Part shown: one piece after another, positions 10,632 through 20,000 of the stretch
Layout: each line of letters opens with the position of its first letter
How positions within the stretch are numbered: position 1 is the stretch's first letter
Assembly (NCBI GenBank): GCA_009176605.1
Contig: SEYY01010657.1
Coordinates: 22,501 to 42,500 of the forward strand
DNA length: 20,000 bases
Direction: 5' to 3'
Source of the DNA: Armadillidium nasatum
Lineage: Eukaryota; Arthropoda; Malacostraca; Isopoda; Armadillidiidae
Position numbers and translations under genes: made by a program
The notes under the pieces: model-generated
What the model was told of the DNA's origin: nothing
Databases searched by the model: none
The model's input: only the letters and a program-made list of their open reading frames with translations

Positions 10632-10893
10632 GTATTTATATTGTTATTTTGTTTAGATTCGATTTATCACATACACACATATATATATATACATACACAA
10701 TGATGTTAAGCACACTTTCACATATATACACAATGATCTTAAGTACACATAATCTCCGATTCATTGTTTTGTGTTAAAAGGTCATTTTCAAATTTTTTTT
10801 TTTGGAGTTAGGGTGATTCACTTCTTTAGCAATGATTTCCTTCAATATATAAGAAAATAAGCAATTTCCTAACTTTTTTTACACGTCACTCAC

Positions 10894-10915
10894 GGGCAGA
10901 GCCCTATTCAAGGAG
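10894..10915 (-). other. LINE 3' tail stem-loop shared with SINEs
   Basis: GGGCAGAGCCC (10894-10904) can fold as a 4-bp GC stem with a 3-base loop. The adjoining 10901-10915 is nearly identical to the SINE tail at 3010-3024. In CR1/L2-like LINEs the reverse transcriptase recognises such 3' stem-loops, and partner SINEs copy them. That this is the recognition site here is inferred. Confidence 0.6.
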
Positions 10916-10978
10916 GGAGTGTTATAGAAATGAAGGAATAATAAAAACCCTACAAGTCCCACTTAAACCAAATTTCAC

Positions 10979-11017
10979 AATTTAATTTCAATTACTTTAA
11001 GTAATTGAAATTAAATT
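10979..11017. repeat. 39-bp near-perfect palindrome
   Basis: Two perfectly complementary 19-base arms (10979-10997 and 10999-11017, starting AATTTAATTTCAATTACTT) are separated by one base. The right arm is the coding end of the LINE ORF (FNFNYLK on the minus strand). The left arm lies just past its stop codon. Confidence 0.95.
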
Positions 11018-12951
11018 CAGCAGGAGACACAGAAGATGGTATAGAGAGCAGAACAAAGGTGGCTGGAAAGGAGGCATCACAGCGGACAAGACGAGTTGCC
11101 AATGTCCAGTCAAATTTTATGTGCAGACAATGCACCCCTTGCGCTACTAGACCGATGTAAAGATGGAGGTATACTAGTGGACAGTTCCCCCGAAGCATTT
11201 GCCGTTGTAGTTCCTATAGAAAAGAGATAAGACATCAACGTTGATCACAGTCGCAAAGATAAAGTGTCAAGTGAATTAGAAAGAGTGGAACAATTTATAA
11301 ATCTTTTATCCTTTGACTCAACCCTAACCAAAAGACGGGTGAAACCTGAGTCTCCCCAGATGTGAAAGCAGTACTCTATACAAGGGTGGATGAGCCCCTT
11401 GTATAATTGAAGTAACTGCGAATCAAGAAAAAATATTCTCGCAGTATAAACAGAACTCCTAGCTTCTTTGAGGCCGCCCTAGCAGCCATTGTGATGTGAG
11501 GTTTCCAATACATTTTTTTGTTTATATTAAGGCCAAGGATGTTTATACTGTCAACAGGAGAGATTGGAGAACCATCGAAAGAAATAGAAAAGTTAGGTGT
11601 CTTTGAGAGAGAGATTTGAAGAAGTTGAGTTTTTAAAGAATTGAATTTCACAAGATTGAGACGACCCCACTGGGAAATTCTATCCAGATCAGCAAGAAGG
11701 GAATCGGAAAAATGAAGACGAGAGGCAACTCTAAATGCAAAATTTTAAATAAGTAGAAGAATGGAGGGTCGAGTCATCGTCATATGAATGAATAGGGTTA
11801 GATGAGTAGCCGAGATCATTAATGAAAAGGAGTAATAGAGTAGGAGACAAGACAGAACATTCAGGAACACTACTATTGACAGGAAACGAAGAAGTTACCT
11901 CATCAATAACAACCGAAATTGAACGATTAGAAAGAAAACTAGACATAAATAAGCAAAGAGAATTAGGAAACCCAAAGGAGGGGAATGTGAGTGCTATAGT
12001 ACGATAGTCAGAAGTATCAAAGTTGCTACCTTTCTTCGGAATAGGTTGGGCTAATGCTCACTTCCAACACTGCCTCTATTAAGGCATAGAAAGAGAAGTT
12101 GAACGAGGGACGGAGCTAGCTCAGAAGCACACTCCTTTAAAACTTTGGGAGGAATACCATCAGGGCCGCTTGCCTTCCTAACGTTCATAGATTTCAGAAG
12201 CCCATGCACCTGATCAAATGTAATCACAGGTAAAGTCATGGAACATCCTAGAGGAGAAGAAGTAGGAGGAGGATTGCCAGATTTGTCTAGGGTTGAGTTA
12301 GAGAAAACAGGAGGTCGAAGAGATTAGCCTTTTCAGTTGAAGTGTTAGCAACTGAACCATCAGAGAGAATAAATGGAGGAAAGGAACATTTACAGAAGTT
12401 GTTAGAGGTTTTTGGCAAGAGGCCAGAAAGATTTGTCTGTAGGAGAATTTAGGAGCTCAGCACCCCATCGTTTGGTGAAAGTCTGCTTTGCTCGTCGAAG
12501 AATATCCCTGCAACGATATCGATCTGAATGAAAATTAGCAAGAGTGATAGGTGAAGGAGAATTTTTCCATTCCCGATACGTGTTGTCTCTAGCCTGAATG
12601 ACTCGAGATCAAACGCGATCGAACCATGGATTCTGAAGAGAGAAAGATTTAGATGAAGAAGCAATGAAACTGCTCATCACATCAACGATCACAACACCTA
12701 CCTTATCGGTAGAAACCGAAGCGCCTTCAGAGACGAACCAGTCCCTACAGGTATAGTTAGCGTAGAAACAAAGCAAAGCCCCCTCTCCCCCCCAGTCAGC
12801 CCGATCAAAGTGCCAGAAGATACACAAATCTTTGCATTGTCAGTCAACTTAAGACTTTGATCTTGTATTATATTAATCTTTAAAAATATTAAGTCTTTTA
12901 TGATGCTGGTATGATTCATCTATTCAAATATTTTTCTTATTTTTATACTAA

Positions 12952-13203
<252 letters not shown>

Positions 13204-13213
13204 TAAGTTAGTG

Positions 13214-13228
13214 AATATATATATATTA

Positions 13229-13327
<99 letters not shown>

Positions 13328-13347
13328 AATATATATAAATATATATA

Positions 13348-13391
<44 letters not shown>

Positions 13392-13401
13392 ATATATATA
13401 T
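13214..13401. repeat. interrupted (AT)n microsatellite next to a donor
   Basis: Nearly 190 bp of AT repeats with several slips, starting only 11 bases after the end of exon h and so immediately downstream of the GTAAGT donor. Confidence 0.97.
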
Positions 13402-14046
13402 GTATATAATCTAATACTTTCAAATTAAATTTACAATTTATTTTTCTTGATTAATTGACATGAAAAATGACTCATTTAAACTTTTCATTTTTGCGATAAA
13501 TGTTAAATTTTTATTAATGGGTTATTTTGCATACGTTTTACTGCATTAGATGAAGAAGAAAAGATTAATTGTTTCAATTCTATTTACTTAATATTTTAGA
13601 GAAGAGAAACAGTTGTATTTTTCGATATTTTTTGTTGCCATTATATGTATCAATGCTCAAGACTATTAATTTTGCTGATATATATATCTTTCTTTTGATT
13701 TTAACTATTTTTGCTATGTTGATTTTAATAATAAACATAATCCAAATTCATATGATACTCATTTCTTCAAATAGTTGCACCACACGCCCCCTGATCTTAA
13801 GATCAAAGTAGTCAAACTCTCTTCTTTTTTTTTACGTAACAAAAAGAAGCACCACCTTCTCTTATTCCTTTCCAAAACAGATTACATCTTCTCAAAATAA
13901 ACATAATTTCTCGTGGTCCTCTCATCTAAAACGTCTTCTTTATCGTTAAACACACAAAAACTTCCTCATGACTCTCTTCCAGTCCCCATACACATATAGT
14001 TATCGTGCTTCATCCTTTTAACTTCTTGCTAAGTCTCTCACATAAT

Positions 14047-14200
14047 TTCTCTGAAGTTAGCTCTCTTGCAGAAGTTCTCTGAACTGGCCGTTCTCTTCAG
14101 AATTACTAAAGATTGTTTCCTTAGGGTACTAAACGTAACTGAAACTTCCTATCCTCATAGTTTCTCTGAGTTGGCCACTCTCCGCTTCAGCAGTTCTGTT
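14047..14200. repeat. degenerate repeat motif, TTCTCTGA family
   Basis: TTCTCTGAagTtaGCtcTCTCttgCAG (as a pattern) recurs at about 14047, 14075 and 14163, with the last copy carrying TTGGCCACTCTC. It lies in a C/T-rich stretch (13800-14270) that differs from the AT-rich surroundings. It may be part of an unrecognised dispersed repeat. Confidence 0.5.
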
Positions 14201-14400
14201 CTCACCGTCTTTGATGCTATTCATCGATTTGCCACTATTCGACCTTGCCCGGATAGCTTGTAGTTGCAAAAGAAGGAGAGTGTACCTCACTGCTCTAGTG
14301 AAGTTTAATAATTAATTAAATTATGTACTTAACAATTATTAACTTATATTAATCCTAATTCATTTGAAGCTCATTATTCCTACAGACTCAAACATTTTGC

Positions 14401-14700
14401 TGACTCCAGCAATAATCAGCCATCATAAATGTCCAATCTTCCTTGATATTGCTTTTCCATCACTTTCATGTAAACCTTGGTGGAACCTATCTCTTAGCTG
14501 TTCACTGATGTCACTAAGATTTACTGGAAATACATCTCAACTGTTAAGAAAGCGAGTTTAATGCTTATGGTACAAGTTCACCTCTACACAATTAAAACTA
14601 AATCCAATGCAAAATCTTTATTGTATGCAGAATTTTGTTTCTTTAGAAAGTTCCTAACTACTTCCATAAAAAGTTCTAAGCACTTGCCTCCAATTTTGTG
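14401..14700 (-). pseudogene. decayed fragment of an unnamed metazoan ORF family (copy B)
   Basis: The minus strand shows, across shifting frames, ELFMEVVRNFLKKQNSAY (about 14620-14675), CTISIKLAFLTVEMYFQ (about 14525-14580), RDRFHQ (about 14478-14500), MEKQYQGRLD (about 14436-14465) and MADYCWS (about 14405-14425). These follow the order of a recurrent metazoan protein segment whose core I recall as a SIKxHFLHSHL-type stretch, then a VSDExGERFHQ-type stretch, then MEKxYQG and ADYCW. The same family is present at 17175-18190. Function is unknown to me. Because it recurs at many loci in invertebrate genomes it is probably carried by transposons. Confidence 0.62.
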
Positions 14701-16574
14701 AAAATAGGAAGAAAAATTTCATCTGAGCAAAAAACTGGTCTAATGCTGAATTTAAAATGATATTTTAAATGTTCCTTATTGTTGCTGATTTTTATTTACA
14801 GGTCAACACCACTTTTCCAAGAAATCTCTTTACATTTCAAAGTACTAATGGTTTAAAAATTTGTTTCAGCTTGTCATACATGTTAAATTTTAACTTTTAT
14901 TATTATTATTTTCATTATTATTGTCATTATTGTCCCAAATTTTTCCATACGTTTACTAACAGTGTGATTAGTTCACGACTAATTCTGATATCCACGTGTT
15001 AACTAAAAGCGAGATATGCTTTGTTTACGAAGTCAGTAATGTTAATCATTTTCCTTATTAACGTAAAGCTCTCACACAAATGTTAACAAAATACGTTTGT
15101 TTCCTATTTAAACAATTTCTTTGAACATAATACATTGATGATGATGTACCACATTCTTGACTAGCAAGCGCTTACAAGCAATTCCTCCCAGGCGCAATAT
15201 TATGTTAAATTCTATCATGATGCGGGCGAGAGATGATTCAAAGCACTTTGTAACTCTGTTAGTTTTTACACGCAGCTTTCATGAACAACAGAATGTACTT
15301 TAATGAACAAAATTCTTTACTTACTTAAATCAGCACATTTATATTATTTACAAATAGGTCTTAAAATTACATGAACTGCAATTTTTTTTTCTGTGAACTG
15401 TTTTAAATATCTGATTGACATTAAGGATCAAGAATATGAGATTGTTCATGAGTTTTTCTATTGAAATAAAAAAAAAAAAAGAATTATAAAACCAATAATA
15501 AATATCGATAGGATTGTTTATAACGATTAATTGTTATTGCAAAATTATGAAACAACTTTGCCTTCCAACATTACTTTCATTGTTTAAATCGGTTTAACTT
15601 AATTGCTTATGAATTGTATATGAAAATTTTGAGTTTAAAGATTCATGTTAGGAAATAAGATTCTAAATGATCAAAGAAATAAGAATGTCTTGTATCTGTT
15701 CGTCAACTTTCTAATCAGCAATTTCAGTCTTTTAAAATATGTTGAAATTTTCCTTAGAGATTGCGAGATCCTCTTCTGGTGTTTTTGTTTTTATACCTGA
15801 TTTTCCCCTTTTGAATTCATTCTATATTTTGTTGCCTCATGTTTGGTGTTCCTTTTGCTCTTATTACCGTTAGTTACTCTTTTTATATATAGATGGAATG
15901 AAAAATCGAAAAGCAAATTAATGAATCGTTTATTTCTTTGGAACAGGAGTCTTGGGAACAAATTCAGTTTGAAATTAATGTTCAGTATGATCCGAGAAAT
16001 ATGAGATCGAGCATCAGCTACTTGTGGATGTGTGTGTGTGTATTTTTTATAAAAACACTGTAGGATGGAGTCAGTGGCATAAAAGTAAATAGGAGATAAA
16101 ATGACCGATAGAAAATGAATAATCAAAAATAGAATGAAATGAATGTAGATTTCGAGTAGATCCATTAGGAACGCACCTGTTGATAGATTCAGAAGACCTT
16201 CTATAGAAACCGTTTTAGAGTACAGAAAGAAATCAGAAAGGAAGTTGGTGAAGAAAGGATAGATATTAAAAGTGGGAAATTTGAAATTAAAGGTTTTATT
16301 TTAAGCTGTATCGAAAGTTTCGAGATTTTCTTCTAATACCAAATTATAAACATTGTTAAAATGCTCAGCACAGCGGTTAAATATTCGCAGAAAATATCGA
16401 GAAGAGAAATGATCATCCGATTGATTATTTCTTCCAGAAGGGATATTGATGATCGGAATAATGATATCACCAGGTTTTCATATTTAGGACTGGAAAACAG
16501 GACTAGTACTTTATTTAGACAGTAAAGAGACAAGACAAGACCTAAAGGAAAAGAGGCCAACAATAGTATACGAA

Positions 16575-16696
<122 letters not shown>

Positions 16697-16778
16697 TTCA
16701 AAGAACAAGTGTCTGGGAATATAGTCGATATTTTGGTTGTGAAAATAAATTTCTTGTCGTTGTTAAGTTGACGTCTGA

Positions 16779-16880
16779 TTTTATTTAATTTATTGATTTA
16801 AAAAGAAAATTAATTAATTTATGTTATATATATATTTTTTATTTAATTTATTGATTTAAAAAGAAAATTAATCAATTAAT
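16779..16880. repeat. 58-bp tandem duplication
   Basis: The block ATTTAATTTATTGATTTAAA plus AAGAAAATTAAT occurs at 16783 and again at 16841, a 58-bp period, with a single clear difference (TTAATTAATT versus TTAATCAATT). A short TATATATA lies between the copies. Confidence 0.93.
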
Positions 16881-16925
16881 GAAAATCCCTTTTAACTCTC
16901 TTGCGTAGGCGTTAGGTGCTTAACA

Positions 16926-17044
<119 letters not shown>

Positions 17045-17129
17045 TTTTTTTATAATTATTATTTTTTTTTTGAGGGAACACCAATGTATATAATTTTAAT
17101 ATTTTACATGTACTCCATTCCGACCTAAA

Positions 17130-17130
17130 C

Positions 17131-17165
<35 letters not shown>

Positions 17166-17167
17166 TA
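17130..17167. repeat. (ATT)n microsatellite
   Basis: About 35 bp of TTA triplets just beyond the 3' end of the decayed ORF copy on the minus strand. Confidence 0.95.
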
Positions 17168-17174
17168 TGTTATA

Positions 17175-18190
17175 GTTTGCTTGATGTAGATCCCTTTTTA
17201 GATTTCAGTAGTAGTGAGCTAGCAATTTTGATTTCCTTTATCTTTCATGGTTGATATTTTCTGATGAAAGTTTTCACCATGTAAGTCACTCACAGCGTCA
17301 TGGTTTGTAGGGAAAAATCCAAATGGGAATGTAAAAAAAATGATTTTTAAAAGACGTATTTTACATCCAAGCTGTTTATAGTTTTGAAGGAACTCGCTTC
17401 TTGGAAGATTTTGGTAGCTATCCACCTTGTGGTTTCATAGGAAGTTGTTTACCACATTTTTAAATGATTTCCATTGAAACTTTTGTCAAATACAAGATTA
17501 TTCATTAATACTCGTATTCTTATTTGGTGTCCAACAAAATGACTTCTTTTTATCTTAGCATCACTTTTACTATGGAACACAACTTTAGAAACTGAAAGAT
17601 AAATTTTTTTCAGTTGAAAAATTGTCTGATTTACTATTTCACTCCCATAGTTATGTGGCCTCTTTCTTTGGCCTTTTTTTTGTACGTAGTGATTTCTCCA
17701 CTCTCCTTCTGTTCAGATCCTAAATTACTATCTAAATAAATAAGAGTGATGTTACTCTCCTACTTTCCTATCTCCACAATCATGGCATGAATATTTCTCA
17801 TTTCAAATCCTGCTAAAGTACAAAAGTATAAGTTTTATATTTTCATACTTAATGTGATCAGTATAAGCTACAGGGATTGATGGATGTCTATATCCAGAAG
17901 GAGGTATAACTTCTTTCAGACTAAACTTTGTGTTGTAGATGAAACGTATCACATATATGTCCCAAATCTTCCGGTAAAGAATCCATACCATTGCTGTAAA
18001 CTTAGTTCCTTATATTGGGAGAAGAAATGTTCAAATTAAGACTGCAAGTCACAGACAACATTTACTTATGTATTCTGTTATTAAAGATTTCACCTATTTA
18101 ATTTTGCTGCCAGTAATTCAGCTTGATTTTTTTATAAATTTGCATAAAGGAAAAGATTATTTAACTCGGATTGATTAATAAAATGAGGCT
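17175..18190 (-). pseudogene. decayed copy of an unnamed metazoan ORF family (copy A)
   Basis: On the minus strand, switching frames, the order is INQSELNN (about 18160-18182), KNQAELLAAKLNR (about 18100-18135), IWDIYVIRFIY and HPSIPVAYTDHIKYENIKLI (about 17825-17960), CHDCGDRKV (about 17765-17790), NHYVQKK (about 17675-17700), AKIKRSHFVGHQIR (about 17510-17560), FLQNYKQLGCKIRLLKI (about 17335-17390), NHDAVSDLHGENFHQKISTM (about 17238-17300) and NLKRDLHQA (about 17178-17205). This collinear order matches a protein family I remember as uncharacterised ORFs in many invertebrates and fish. There are numerous frameshifts and stops, so it makes no protein. The part from the FHQ motif on overlaps copy B at 14401-14700. 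Confidence 0.68.
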
Positions 18191-18328
18191 CAGTAAGTGT
18201 ATTTTTTAAAAATTCTGATCTGAGCATTTTTTTTTTTTTTTTTTTTTTACTTCATCACCTGACAGTCTGCTTAAGGTTCGACGTTAGTAACATCTTCATC
18301 TTTGTCTAAATTTTATATTTCTGGTAGC

Positions 18329-18480
18329 ATTCGGATTGGAAGTTCTGGGGACTGTGGGATATTGGCTTTATACCAGAGAGGATATCTGAATATTTAAACA
18401 TTTTAAACATTGGGATTGGAAGTTCTGGACTTTGGGATATTGGCCTTATAGCAGAGGGGATATCTGAATATTTAAACATT
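18329..18480. repeat. about 78-80-bp tandem duplication
   Basis: The unit starting GGATTGGAAGTTCTGG and ending GATATCTGAATATTTAAAC occurs at 18332 and again at 18412. The second copy has a 2-bp deletion and a handful of substitutions. A partial extra TTTAAACATT lies at the join. Confidence 0.93.
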
Positions 18481-18661
18481 GCTTCTATTCTTGGCTTTTA
18501 TTCCTGATATTTTTTTTGTTATGCAAAAATAAATCTAAAGTCTAAACCATTGGCATCGCAGATAGCATATGACGACATCAGCTCAGTCAAGCAGTCAATC
18601 TTTGAGGATTTCAACCTCTTAATATGAAAGTTAAATACGATATCCCATAATCAGAACCGTT

Positions 18662-18782
<121 letters not shown>

Positions 18783-18888
18783 GTTCTGTAATTGGTCTTT
18801 CCCTCATGTAAGTGTGGCATAGTTAAAATGTTTCGACAATTATTATTAGCCTTGTCAATTTTTTGTTTATTTGAAGTTAAAGAAGAGT

Positions 18889-18890
<2 letters not shown>

Positions 18891-18950
<60 letters not shown>
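18891..18950. repeat. (CT)n microsatellite in a pyrimidine-rich tract
   Basis: About 60 bp of CT dinucleotides opening a roughly 430-bp region (18891-19325) that is overwhelmingly C and T on the + strand. It includes TTCC/CCTT runs and poly-T. Homopurine/homopyrimidine DNA of this kind can adopt triplex (H-DNA) structures. Confidence 0.96.
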
Positions 18951-18951
<1 letters not shown>

Positions 18952-19375
18952 TCTACGCGCTCTTTAAATCTGTACCATCTTTATTTTTCCGTCCCTTCAT
19001 CCCTTCCTCTCTTCCCTCACACGCTCCTACCTTTCCCTCTTCCACGTACTCTCTCTTCTCTCCTTCCTTCCCCCTTCCGTCATACCTTCATCTCTCACTC
19101 TCGTCTTTATACTGTCCTCATTTCTATCTTTCAGTAATATTTTTTTTTTTTTTTAAATTTATCTTTTTATTCTAGTTTTCTTTTTACCATATTTTAATTG
19201 TCAACTTTTCCTCATTAATCATCAAATTTTTTTTTTTTCATTTTCCTTCTTTGTCTAACTGTTCTTATTTTTTTTTCTTTCAACCTTATTTGTTACGTCA
19301 TTAGCCTGAATCTCTCCTTCCTTTCTTTCTGCATCTAATATACGAAACTATCATAATACATTAGTCTTATAATCC

Positions 19376-19514
<139 letters not shown>

Positions 19515-19645
19515 ATGATTTTGTATATATTTTTTTGGGTTGTGTAATTTTTTTCCTATATCGATTTCTACTCTCTACCAATCACATCTGAGTTACTATT
19601 TATACACCTAACGATATAGAGAGAGAATGTGCTTTATTTATTATG

Positions 19646-19890
<245 letters not shown>

Positions 19891-20000
19891 TATTTATTTT
19901 CGAATAAAAATGAAGTTATTTTTGCGTTTAAAAGCGAAATTGGGAGTTTTCTTTTTACGTATTATGTGGGTTTGTTTGTATCTCTCTCTCTCTCTCTCTC

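Larger units (their letters stand above)
10874..12835 (-). mobile_element. 5'-truncated, inactive LINE retrotransposon (jockey/CR1-like)
   Basis: Reading the minus strand from 12835, the order is: the linker after the endonuclease domain (FWHFDRADWGGE, SSSKSFSLQNPWFDRV at about 12609-12825); QARDNTYREWKNSPSPITLA (about 12530-12600); the reverse-transcriptase start (VRKASGPDGIPPKVLKECAS, about 12110-12185); PIPKKGSNFDTSDYRTIALT (about 11985-12045); the palm region FLSNRSISVVIDEVTSSF and FINDLGYSSNPIHSYDDDS (about 11770-11940); the thumb region with LGLNI, WKPHI and AARAASKKLG (about 11440-11540); and a C-terminus ending FNFNYLK (10992). The 3' UTR runs to about 10874 and ends in a stem-loop and short A run. 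Frameshifts, stops, an internal deletion and active-site changes make it dead. The endonuclease domain is missing. Confidence 0.92.

Noticed and set aside
13792..13805. Perfect 14-bp palindrome TGATCTTAAGATCA as a regulatory site
   Set aside because: Short palindromes of A/T-rich sequence are expected by chance in 20 kb, and nothing nearby supports a function.
13569..13811. 80-codon hydrophobic + strand ORF
   Set aside because: The hydrophobicity comes from the T-rich codons of AT-rich intron DNA; no family resemblance.
14802..14870. TTTACAG followed by a frame reading STPLF, considered as the missing next RSK exon (YTPF)
   Set aside because: It meets a stop within 20 codons, and nothing after the first residues resembles RSK (no FANG, EEIL or GGNW).
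15791..16165. 124-codon minus-strand ORF
   Set aside because: AT-rich composition with Ile/Leu/Phe/Lys bias, no conserved motif and no plausible homology; consistent with a chance frame.

Overview
The window is animal nuclear DNA, not microbial. It carries a stretch of one intron-rich protein-coding gene on the + strand, spread over about 13 kb and embedded in AT-rich introns full of long (AT)n microsatellites and decayed transposable elements. The host is not named by the sequence. A tRNA-derived SINE, a jockey/CR1-type LINE, long (AT)n arrays and large introns together suggest an invertebrate, most likely a cephalopod mollusc such as an octopus; this is inference. No rRNA gene, functional tRNA gene, CRISPR array or bacterial-type operon is visible.

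The gene encodes a p90 ribosomal S6 kinase (RSK, RPS6KA family). Eight consecutive coding exons are readable: 341-447, 1549-1726, 4239-4404, 4954-5115, 8538-8674, 9886-10104, 10473-10631 and 12964-13202. All exon phases fit and together they encode about 455 residues. The first four exons give the second half of the N-terminal AGC-type kinase domain and its tail. Exon five gives the linker, with the turn and hydrophobic motifs. Exons six to eight give the C-terminal CaMK-type kinase domain up to the residues before the conserved YTPF segment. The 5' exons (roughly the first 160 residues) lie before the window. The last exons (roughly 120 residues) lie beyond it, so the final intron is at least 6.8 kb long. 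All regulatory phosphorylation sites that fall within these exons are present, so this looks like a working gene. The one residue of note is Met at the C-terminal kinase gatekeeper.

Introns, left to right. Intron 448-1548 holds an (AT)n array and a 174-bp hAT-like MITE with an 8-bp target duplication. Intron 1727-4238 holds a 244-bp pure (AT)n, a roughly 380-bp foldback element, a tRNA-SINE between two (AT)n arrays, and a 91-bp tandem duplication. Intron 5116-8537 holds a decayed DD41D mariner-like transposase and a second, older SINE. Intron 10632-12963 is mostly a 5'-truncated, dead LINE on the minus strand. The open-ended intron after 13203 holds two decayed copies, both on the minus strand, of one unnamed metazoan ORF family, plus more microsatellites, small duplications and a pyrimidine-rich tract.

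Two observations tie repeats together. The LINE's 3' end and both SINEs share a tail containing a small GGGC/GCCC stem-loop, as expected if this LINE family mobilises the SINEs. In addition, many (AT)n arrays sit within 12-71 bp of RSK splice sites, where self-complementary (AU)n in the pre-mRNA could affect splicing. I found no clearly new enzymatic or defence system; the most interesting material is the repeat biology.
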